NCBI RefSeq assembly: GCF_014202905.1
Contig: NZ_JACHHY010000025.1
Span: 1 to 54,407 of the forward strand
DNA from: Chitinivorax tropicus
GTDB lineage: Bacteria; Pseudomonadota; Gammaproteobacteria; Burkholderiales; SCOH01
DNA length: 54,407 bases
Direction of reading: 5' to 3'
Below the pieces are notes generated by a model that was not told the origin of the DNA, searched no databases, and saw only the letters and a list, made by a program, of their open reading frames with translations. Shown one piece after another: positions 1 to 8,028 of the stretch. Position numbers and translations under genes: made by a program. Each line of letters begins with the position of its first letter. Position 1 is the stretch's first letter.

Positions 1-321
1 AGGACTTGAAGCGGCGGTCGAGCTCCGCCTGGGCGAAAAACGCGCTAGCAAGCTTCAGGATTTCATTGGCTTTGCGAAGTTCTTTGACCTCGCGCCCAGT
101 TCCTTGACGCGTTGCAGCTCCGACGTGGTCGGCCCTTCTGCCTGGCCAATACCCCGTTTGTGCCGTCGCACCCAGGTGAGCAGGGTCTGCGGCGTGCAAC
201 CAATCTTGGCAGCGATGGACTCGATGGCTGACCACTGCGACGGATGATCAGCACGGCATTCAGTGGCCATGCGCACAGAGCGCTCGCGAACTTCGGGGGA
301 GAACTTAACTGACTTCTTCAT
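1..321 (-). pseudogene. IS3-family transposase OrfA, frameshifted
   Basis: OrfA normally binds the IS ends through a helix-turn-helix and works with OrfB. The first part, starting [18 protein letters not shown] and continuing through a HTH ([19 protein letters not shown]), is a standard OrfA N-terminus. After QRVKELG the open frame turns into nonsense and stops at position 55. The expected continuation ([20 protein letters not shown], then [10 protein letters not shown]) is present in a neighbouring frame from about position 97 down to 1. One base therefore seems to be missing near 90-98. This is upstream of where IS3 elements use programmed frameshifting, so the copy is probably inactive unless it is a sequence error. 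Confidence 0.75.
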
Positions 322-371
322 CGCTCTATCTTCTCAAGAGTTAGAGCCTCCATCAAACCCGGGGCGGTTCA
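1..371 (-). mobile_element. IS3-family insertion sequence, left part only (cut by window edge)
   Basis: The minus strand starts at 371 with the terminal inverted repeat TGAACCGCCCCGGGTT, followed by a short leader and an OrfA-type transposase reading frame that begins at 321. This arrangement (terminal repeat, about 50 bases, then a small helix-turn-helix OrfA) is typical of IS3-family elements common in betaproteobacteria. The rest of the element, including the DDE transposase OrfB and the other inverted repeat, lies outside the window. The element abuts the gene-poor region that leads to the large toxin gene. Confidence 0.8.
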
Positions 372-1314
372 GTTCGATTGACTGATTTTGCATATCATCG
401 GTCACCGAACATCAGGCATTTCAATTTTGCTGGCGATGTTGCTGATCGCGTCAGCAGGACTCAGCACCCAGATGAACTCTGTCGGCGCGACACGGCCACA
501 TCCCTACACCTACCAAACACCCCGCATCAGGCCACACCCTTCAATTCTTTTTCCTTGAGTAGATCAGCACCGATAGCCTATCCATTGATTTACATGACTC
601 TGTTATCTCAATCCGATGCAGGATGGGCCTTCCCACCCCCCAAGCCAATCCACGCCACTGCAACCACCCAAGCGTCATATCAACAACAATGACCAGCATT
701 CAGCTGAACATTGCATCATGCCAGCTGACTAGGCATTTCCATAAAAGTTCAACCATATTTTCGTAATATGAATCAGATTTTTCAATATATATAAAAATAA
801 AAATTGAATATATATTTTCACCTTTCAGAAATTTCAAAGAAGAAAGTACGGAGCCGATCAAAGACCAATATATAACCAATTCAAGATAAAAAGAACAGGA
901 GCTTAGAAGGCGGTACTGCATCAAGCACCCAGCTATCTTGGACAGCTCACGGTCTACCTTTTTTCGCTAAAAAATAACAATCTATCCCTGCCCACACGAC
1001 CTCTAACAGTGGTCATGCAGGAGGGCTTTTTTCCAAAAAACCGTAACCACTGATCAGGATCTCCGCACGGAAACCATGAACAACATGCACAAATTGAGAT
1101 ATTCAATCATCAACAACGCAACCTCTTTACGTAAGACACGAAATAGCAATTCCACATGACAATACAAAGTAACTACACTGAAATCATTAAATTTACTTAG
1201 GTATTTTTACCAAAACATGATCTTTATAAATTGAAATCATAATTTACTCTGTTACTCACAAACACCAATCAAGATATCGCACTGAAAACGCGGAAATCTC
1301 TCCAAACAATCACC
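372..1314. other. Gene-poor region, AT-rich from about 740 to 1310
   Basis: No convincing gene is visible between the IS end and the HlyD-like fragment. Open frames at 378-692 (plus) and 700-924 (minus) have no recognisable domain, no good ribosome-binding site and unusual composition. The 740-1310 part is clearly richer in A and T than the rest of the window, which suits a horizontally acquired segment or a silenced promoter region upstream of the toxin. No specific promoter could be assigned with confidence. Confidence 0.5.
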
Positions 1315-1668
1315 ATGCCATCTCAAATATTTTTCTCGGAAGCGGAAGGTTCTGAAGTGCATCAAACGATCAGTGGTTTTGCCTATCAGGAAAGGCTGTT
1401 GCTGCACTACCGGATACCAGCCGACGTCGAGCCGTCACAGCGTGAGCTGGCGGGCGAAACCGCCGATGGTGAGCCGATGGTCTGCCATTTCAGTCATCTG
1501 GATCTCAAGCACCGACTGGTGCCCACCCGCATGTTGAAACAGGACATCAGCTTTGTTTGGGCCGGGATGACTTTCATCGCAGAGATCAAGAACGACAGCC
1601 GCCGTGTCATCGACTACCTGCTGTCCCCGATCAAGGAGGTCTTCAGTGAGGCTATTCGCGAGCGCTGA
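1315..1668 (+). pseudogene. Fragment resembling the C-terminus of a HlyD-family type I secretion adaptor
   Basis: The open frame encodes 117 residues. The last 40 or so carry GMTFIAEIK and RRVIDYLLSPI followed by an RER terminus. This closely resembles the end of HlyD-type membrane fusion proteins, which bridge the inner-membrane ABC exporter and the outer-membrane channel in type I secretion. The first 70 residues are not recognisable, and there is no N-terminal membrane anchor, coiled coil or lipoyl domain; a full HlyD is about 400-480 residues. I read it as the remnant of an exporter gene next to the toxin. It could instead be a small gene of unknown function whose tail resembles HlyD by chance. 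No HlyB or TolC gene is in the window. Confidence 0.45.
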
Positions 1669-1866
1669 GGGGCAACGACAGGGCGCCGACGCACCACGTG
1701 CAGCACTTCGCAGAGTGTCCGGTGCAGGTCAGCTGGATTCGTAATGGATATGGAGGACTCATCAAATGAATGAGGAGGTAACCACCACAATTTGAGCAGC
1801 AAATCATGACTGGACGCTATGAATGCCATAGCGTGATTTTGAGAATTAGCTAAGTAGGAAATTTAC

Positions 1867-4800
1867 ATGCCACGCGCGCACAGCAAAACAGAAGTCAATG
1901 TCAATCGAAATGGATTTAATTTCTCCTGGACATTCGATCCATCAACCGGCCTATCGGAAGGCTTTGATTTTTCAAGAGCAGAAGCAGCCCTGAAAGAAAA
2001 AGACTATGTCTTTGTCGGATACCATGGCACGAACATAGCAGCGGCCAAATCCATTGCCGAAGATGGCGTCAGAGACCCCGGAACCCGGAGTAAGACTGAT
2101 CCGAATAATGTTTTCTATACCTCGCCCTCTGCAGAAGTGGCACATGGCTATAGTTTGCCGGGGGTGGCCAATACCGAAAAGGAGATAAAGGCACTCGGAA
2201 ACTCACGTGGCGTTCTGTTGAGAGTCTATCTACCTGCTGAGGTAGTTCAGAAATACGGGTATCAGTTTGATGCATCAACTGATGCTCACATATCGCTCGG
2301 TGACGCCGATGTTCAAGATCTGCTCCGTCATATGCAGTCAAAAGGCGAACCTTTCCTGTTATCCGGGCCGCAAGGCTCTGCTGCGGAGGACATGAGCCAT
2401 CGACTACCCGAGACCTTGATCAATTACCGGATGGCGGAACAGGCGATTGCCATCCCGTCGACAGTTGTCGGAACGAATCTGGATTTTGATCTTTATAGAT
2501 CATCCAGCGCAGAGCCAACTGATCTTGCACATGTCAAGACCTTAGGTGTGTCAAAGAATGCGGCAGGCAAGCTGGTGTTCACACCACAGGAGTCACGTGC
2601 TCAATTGATTTCCGACATCTACGAGCCTGGGCTCGCCATGAAAGATGTTCAGCCCGTCCCGCGTGTCGATGTGGACCCAGCCGCTTTCTTTGCGCCCTCC
2701 GCCGAACCTGTACGTAATCTACTATTATGGAATGACTTCCAAAATACCCATGCCAAAACATTTTCGGCATTGGCCAATAGTAAATCCGTCGTTTCCAAAT
2801 TCGTGCCACAGTCATTGTTCCTGAAGCAAGCCGAGGGCGATGCGCGTCTCGGGCTATGCAAAGGATTGAGTCAAATATGGGCTCAGGTCATGATGAAGGG
2901 TGGCGATACTGCGGTACAAGGCTTATTTGACAATCTGTTCATTTTGTCAGCAATGGAAGACCCCGCACGAACCTCCGTTGATGACTTGGCCTTTTCCAAT
3001 ATCTTCCGCAGTAATGTGGAGGATATCCACAATCAAATCAGTAACACGGATCTTTCCGCCAAAGGCTCACTCAGTTTGGCCGAGGTGATGTCTGGTCTGG
3101 CTGCAGCCAATCAAAGCAAGACATGGATGCTCAATACCGCAAACCACGCCATGGCGCTTTCTGTTACGGTAGAAGGCGGTCAACGTCGCTATTCGTTTTA
3201 TGATCCCAATCTGGGGCAATTGACCTTCAATACGTCAGACGTGGATGTGGTGCGTAATACCATCCAAACACATCTGAACAACCTGCGGGATCTCTATCAG
3301 GTTAGTGACCGTTTTGCCGCAGTCTATGAGGTCAATCCTCCACAGTCCAGCCTAGCAATCGATGTGATGACCAAGCCATATCAGACCACGCTCGAAAAGC
3401 TGGTGGCAATGGACAACACGCAAGGTAAGATTTTTGGGGCAGGGCAGACAATTGGTCGCGCAGACTTGTTCAAAGCCGGCGCAACGATCAACGGTAACAG
3501 AGTCAACGAACGGACTGATTTCGACGCAGTCAACACGATGTCAGATCTGAAATTTGACAGTGAGCTGTTGTTGAAACAGATGATCGGCCTTTCACCCGAG
3601 ACCACCGCGCAGTACATCACGCTGTTTGGCAGTAAAGCCAACACGCCGTTGAATGATGCCCAGCTGGTCAAACTGCTGGCAAGTAATGCCAGCCCAGAGG
3701 CGCTGGCAACGATTGCAACCTATCTCCATCTCCAGCTCCCTGACGCAGCGACATCACTGATCAATGCTAAACGTTCACCCAGCCTGGCTGAACGTCTTGC
3801 AGCCTACGCCAGTAAGTTGCTTACAGATAAAACCAATCCTCCCAGCACCTTTGGGCAGGAAATAGAGCACTGGTTCAAAGTCCAGGTATATGTTGATCAA
3901 ACCGCGCCAGCAAGCGGGCTAATGGTGAATGATCCAGATACGGTGCGCAAACTTGGCAGCCAGCTGAAATTGGAAAATGGCAAAGTTCTGCTCGACATCA
4001 GCCAAGAGTCAGGCCTGTCCCGCACCCAAGCCCAGAGAATGCTGGTCGATGCGGTCAGCGCGGCCTCCATTTCCAAACAATGGAACACGGCAGTCGCAGC
4101 CCTGGCGGAAAAGCACGGCTTGGTCGACTGGCAAGCCCAGCCGCAGATCAAGGAAGAGCTTGCAGGTGACAAGATAGCGTTTTATAACCCCAACACGGAA
4201 GAAGTATGGTGGGTGGACGTGGACAAACCTGTCTTCCGTGAATTCAGCGATTTTATCAAGGAAAAAGCGACAGCATTCAGCCGTGGCATGCAATATGACC
4301 CGAAAACGGGTGAGGCATCCGTGCAGGAGCATGCATCGCCGGCAGTGCACACCGCGACAATGAACGCAGCCTTTCTGATCCAATCTCTGTTGAGCCTGCA
4401 GGATCACGGCCTCGATCACGCGGGGCCGGCATTGAAAACTGCACTGTACTTGCAACTGGCTCAGGGCGCACTCGGCATTGCCCAAGATGCTATCAGTGTT
4501 GCCTCTGTGGCCCGGGCTGCTATCAACAGTGAAGCGCAGATTGTCAACGCAGTCAGCAGAGCCACATCTGTCGTCAGCAAGGTATCGTCAGCGGCAGGTT
4601 CGGTGTTCGCGGTAGCCAATGTAGTCATGTCAGGTGTGCTGCTGGATCAAGCGATTCAAAAAAATGACCCCGTGGCAACTGCAAGTGCTGCAACCCAGCT
4701 GGCTTTCGCAATTGGAGGTGCGGGCCTTGCGGCTGGTTCATTGGCAGCCAGCGCTACGGGCGCGGTAGTGGCATCAAGCTTTCTCGATGGGCTGGCCGTA

Positions 4801-7734
4801 CCGTTGGCAGGTATCAGCATCGGCGCAGTTGCGCTCGCTGAAGCCTATGCAGACAATGCCAGGAAATTTGACGAATTGTTGAAATATATCAACAATGTCG
4901 GGGAAAGTCTCGAAAACGGTGGCATTGTCAAGGATGCCGGGGCTGGTGTTCTGCGATTCAATGGTGATGTTGCCCTCAGCGAGATCAACCTGAAAAACAT
5001 GAACATCCACTATGGAGATGTCAAGGCTACCGCCACTACAGGAGGAACCGATCGAACGACCCCTGATGGCTTCCCCAGTTATTTATCATCACCTATCGAG
5101 TCCAAAAGTGTTTCGGTTGATGTGTACTACCAACTGAATAAACAAAAGACAGATTTTAGCTATAGATTCAGTGATCCAATAACAACGCTGATTTTGCCAT
5201 CAGGCACCTCTCGCTTCCTGGCACTATCTGACACTGAACAAGTGCATTTTAAACGCCCTTCTATTAAGCGCTCTGCGGCCTATACAATCATGGAAGGCGA
5301 TCCGAATTTCATGGTGGCGTGGTTTGCCCCTCCGGGGGATTGGGCCTACACAAAAATAGATGTTCAACATAAATTCACCCCAGTCAATGTCATTCTCGAT
5401 ACCCGAGTCAAGACCATCATGACACCTGTCCTGAATACGGACACATCAGATGGACAAAAAGCAGATTCGTGGATGCGTGAGAATTTGTCGTACACACTGA
5501 ACGGAGGTGGGGGCCAATACCGATTCGTTCTAGGAGATGGGCCGTTCAACCATTATGTGCAAATCAAGCAGTCCGGCCTCAAGGAGGAGGCTTGGTTGAT
5601 TGACCCCTCCCCTCGTATTGATCTGAATGCATGGAAAGGCGAGAGCATACCATTTGTTGAGCGGATTTCCGGGCCAATCAATTCTGTATTGAGTACATTG
5701 CAGTTTGGGAATCTCTGGCTGCAAGTCAAAGGACAATCAATACGCTTTGATAGCAACCCACACAATGTCATGGTCGGCCTGCCAGACCTCCATGGAATAC
5801 ATTTGTGGGCAGCTCTCGACTTCAGCACCGGCAAGATGAGCATATCAGCCGACTTCCGTCACCCACTATATGATGCGCACGCTCCTGCCCGGAACATGCA
5901 TTTCTTCGCCAAGGTTTTGCAAAGTTCGAGCATTACAAAAGATGCCCGTGTCACCAATGGAAAGGACATCCGATTCACATTCGGCCCGAACCTCAGCGGT
6001 ATCTACAATGCCGAGAGCGATAGCATCACCTTCCTCAAGCAAGATGCCAATGGAAAAATCAGCGGTATCTGGATGACAAATGAGAACATGCTATGGGACT
6101 TACAAGCTGACCCAACCTTCAGCACTTATCAAAGCTATGATCAGATACTGAGCGCACAGAGCCAGCCTGTTCACCAAGGTGAGATTTTCACCAAGGATGA
6201 TCATATGTTCATGAAAGCTCGTCTGCCGAATGGGACCAGCGGTCAATACGTGGCGGAAATCACGCCAAATGGTTTGCTATACCGCTATATCGACTTGACT
6301 TCACCATCAGACTCGGTGATTTCTGCACTTAAAAAAGGCCAGATCAATAGCCCTGATCAGTTGGCGGCAATACTTAAAGATGAGCTGGGATCAGCCGGTG
6401 TCACCATTGCAGCGGATGCGCTGCTGGTCACGGGTGATGCTAGAAATCGCCTATATTTCCAAGGCACGGATGGTAAGTATGCCCTGTCCCAAGGCACCTA
6501 CACAGACAAGGGTGCCCGTTATACCTATAGCGCCCTTGATAAAGAGCAATTCATTCTGATCAAAGATGATATTGCCAACTATTCAGATACCTTGACCATC
6601 GATACCAGCGATGGGCTTTGGGCTGGTTGGGAGCCAACCAATGTCCAATTACTGGTGGAAAGCGATAGGCCTTATATCAACATCACCGCCGATGTAATGA
6701 GATTTAAAGAGACATTCATCGAGGCAACCGCCGATGGCGTGCTGCAGCAAGTCAAGTTCCTGTTTGACAAGAGCAAAATGTCAAATCTGAAAATTGAAAA
6801 GGATCTCGATGATCTCGTTCTGACCTTCGCTTCAAATGCAATGAACGGGCAGATCTCTCATATCCGGCTCGGGAATGCGCTGAAGGCAGGCTCACCGCAA
6901 GCCAATATTCAATTTGGCCAGGGACAGATCTATACACCCACCTCGCTATTTTTGAGCCAGTTCATGGGAACACCATCCACTTCTGGTGCAGGTGACTTGG
7001 GCACCAGCAAGCCACTCGTCAGCCAAAATGTGCTGGGTCTGGCGGATGGCGTGATGGTTCCAAAAGAGAAACGAAATGGGCTCATTGATGAGAGCTTCTT
7101 GACTGGAGATGGCCAGACCCGATTCGAAATCTTGTTTGACCAAAAAGAAGCTGCGCTATTCAGCCACGAGCTTGGCGCCTACGAAATCGACGACGCTGGC
7201 AATATGGTGAATCCCCGCATCCTCTCAACCAACCCGGACGTGATGAGCGATCAGACCATTTCGGTTGATGTAGCCCAAGGTAATCAGCTTGGATTCTTCA
7301 TCATACCGAAGAATGTACTGCCCGGCGCTGGTGTATTGAGCTTGAAAGGTGCCCGAGGAGAGCAAGCGAATGTCCTGGACTTGAGCATCGGCGACGTGAA
7401 ACTGACCCTTGGCGGGGTGGAGGTGGCAACACCGCTCCATAGCTATGGGAATTTCCTGAACCCAGATGATGTGGAGCATGTGGTCTCTGGTAAGTCGCAA
7501 GATGGTCAACGCCTGGTGATCGGTTTTGAGGACCAAGTGGGTGGTGGTGATTTTGATTACGACGATGTGGTGTTCAGTGTCAAACGGACTCCATCTGCGC
7601 CAACTCAACTCACCGCTGACAAATTGATCCAATCCATGGCGGGTATGCCCTCCAAAGGACTGATTACAGATGCCGTGCACGCTCCAGCATCCAGTAAATC
7701 CGCCCTGATCAATCTGGCGCCTTCGCGGGTCTGA
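1867..7734 (+). CDS. Giant modular toxin: ExoA/cholix-like ADP-ribosyltransferase, C58 protease, TcdA/TcdB-type delivery region, DUF4114-like C-terminus
   Basis: This 1955-residue protein has no Sec signal. Residues about 45-205 match the catalytic domain of Pseudomonas exotoxin A and cholix: YVFVGYHGT (H53), FY (Y84), EVAHGY (Y95) and LPET (E182) followed by AIAIPS, which are the NAD-binding His, two Tyr and catalytic Glu. Known members ADP-ribosylate diphthamide on eukaryotic eEF2. Residues about 325-455 carry a C-H-D triad in C58 protease style (GLCKGLS C331, NHAMA H427, YDPNLG D446). From about residue 832 (MNAAFLIQSLL), through a hydrophobic stretch and VPLAGISIG (978-986), to LSYTLNGGGG (about 1207), it resembles the TcdB translocation domain. 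The tail has GFEDQVGGGDFDYDDVVF (1886-1903), a DUF4114-like acidic motif found in secreted calcium-binding proteins. The order copies large clostridial toxins with catalytic and protease modules swapped. The start follows AGGA at 1857-1860. Target and secretion route are inferred. Confidence 0.88.
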   Translation: MPRAHSKTEVNVNRNGFNFSWTFDPSTGLSEGFDFSRAEAALKEKDYVFVGYHGTNIAAAKSIAEDGVRDPGTRSKTDPNNVFYTSPSAEVAHGYSLPGVANTEKEIKALGNSRGVLLRVYLPAEVVQKYGYQFDASTDAHISLGDADVQDLLRHMQSKGEPFLLSGPQGSAAEDMSHRLPETLINYRMAEQAIAIPSTVVGTNLDFDLYRSSSAEPTDLAHVKTLGVSKNAAGKLVFTPQESRAQLISDIYEPGLAMKDVQPVPRVDVDPAAFFAPSAEPVRNLLLWNDFQNTHAKTFSALANSKSVVSKFVPQSLFLKQAEGDARLGLCKGLSQIWAQVMMKGGDTAVQGLFDNLFILSAMEDPARTSVDDLAFSNIFRSNVEDIHNQISNTDLSAKGSLSLAEVMSGLAAANQSKTWMLNTANHAMALSVTVEGGQRRYSFYDPNLGQLTFNTSDVDVVRNTIQTHLNNLRDLYQVSDRFAAVYEVNPPQSSLAIDVMTKPYQTTLEKLVAMDNTQGKIFGAGQTIGRADLFKAGATINGNRVNERTDFDAVNTMSDLKFDSELLLKQMIGLSPETTAQYITLFGSKANTPLNDAQLVKLLASNASPEALATIATYLHLQLPDAATSLINAKRSPSLAERLAAYASKLLTDKTNPPSTFGQEIEHWFKVQVYVDQTAPASGLMVNDPDTVRKLGSQLKLENGKVLLDISQESGLSRTQAQRMLVDAVSAASISKQWNTAVAALAEKHGLVDWQAQPQIKEELAGDKIAFYNPNTEEVWWVDVDKPVFREFSDFIKEKATAFSRGMQYDPKTGEASVQEHASPAVHTATMNAAFLIQSLLSLQDHGLDHAGPALKTALYLQLAQGALGIAQDAISVASVARAAINSEAQIVNAVSRATSVVSKVSSAAGSVFAVANVVMSGVLLDQAIQKNDPVATASAATQLAFAIGGAGLAAGSLAASATGAVVASSFLDGLAVPLAGISIGAVALAEAYADNARKFDELLKYINNVGESLENGGIVKDAGAGVLRFNGDVALSEINLKNMNIHYGDVKATATTGGTDRTTPDGFPSYLSSPIESKSVSVDVYYQLNKQKTDFSYRFSDPITTLILPSGTSRFLALSDTEQVHFKRPSIKRSAAYTIMEGDPNFMVAWFAPPGDWAYTKIDVQHKFTPVNVILDTRVKTIMTPVLNTDTSDGQKADSWMRENLSYTLNGGGGQYRFVLGDGPFNHYVQIKQSGLKEEAWLIDPSPRIDLNAWKGESIPFVERISGPINSVLSTLQFGNLWLQVKGQSIRFDSNPHNVMVGLPDLHGIHLWAALDFSTGKMSISADFRHPLYDAHAPARNMHFFAKVLQSSSITKDARVTNGKDIRFTFGPNLSGIYNAESDSITFLKQDANGKISGIWMTNENMLWDLQADPTFSTYQSYDQILSAQSQPVHQGEIFTKDDHMFMKARLPNGTSGQYVAEITPNGLLYRYIDLTSPSDSVISALKKGQINSPDQLAAILKDELGSAGVTIAADALLVTGDARNRLYFQGTDGKYALSQGTYTDKGARYTYSALDKEQFILIKDDIANYSDTLTIDTSDGLWAGWEPTNVQLLVESDRPYINITADVMRFKETFIEATADGVLQQVKFLFDKSKMSNLKIEKDLDDLVLTFASNAMNGQISHIRLGNALKAGSPQANIQFGQGQIYTPTSLFLSQFMGTPSTSGAGDLGTSKPLVSQNVLGLADGVMVPKEKRNGLIDESFLTGDGQTRFEILFDQKEAALFSHELGAYEIDDAGNMVNPRILSTNPDVMSDQTISVDVAQGNQLGFFIIPKNVLPGAGVLSLKGARGEQANVLDLSIGDVKLTLGGVEVATPLHSYGNFLNPDDVEHVVSGKSQDGQRLVIGFEDQVGGGDFDYDDVVFSVKRTPSAPTQLTADKLIQSMAGMPSKGLITDAVHAPASSKSALINLAPSRV

Positions 7735-7770
7735 TTGCAAGTTCTCTGCACATTGGTAGTGCTTCGTACA

Positions 7771-7808
7771 ACCGCCCTGTTGGTGATCCGCCGGCAGGGC
7801 GGTTTTTG
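7771..7808 (+). terminator. Rho-independent terminator of the toxin gene
   Basis: A perfect 9-base stem (ACCGCCCTG with CAGGGCGGT) with a 15-base loop is followed by TTTTT, 37 bases after the toxin stop codon. Confidence 0.85.
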
Positions 7809-7980
7809 CATGGTGGATGGATTGATCCACGGCATTGTGGCAGCCCCTACTGGCTGCTGGATCACAGAATGGCCATACCTATCCGCACTTCTATCAGCTA
7901 GCCATCAACACATCTGGCGCCTGAGTGGATCCTGTACACACCGTACAACTCTCCAGCGCGGTATGCTGGATGGCGCAAAG

Positions 7981-8013
7981 AAAAACGGCCTGCATCAGCA
8001 GGCCGCTTTTTTT
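7981..8013 (-). terminator. Terminator downstream of acnB, likely bidirectional
   Basis: The stem CGGCCTGC/GCAGGCCG with loop ATCA is flanked by A5 on the left and T7 on the right, so it can stop transcription in both directions. It lies 15 bases beyond the acnB stop. Confidence 0.85.
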
Positions 8014-8028
8014 ATACCCAACAACAGC

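Noticed and set aside
378-692. Plus-strand open frame of 104 codons next to the IS end
   Set aside because: No recognisable domain, no good ribosome-binding site and an odd composition; likely chance.
700-924. Minus-strand open frame of 74 codons in AT-rich DNA
   Set aside because: Low-complexity, hydrophobic and aromatic-rich product typical of translated AT-rich spacer; no supporting signal.
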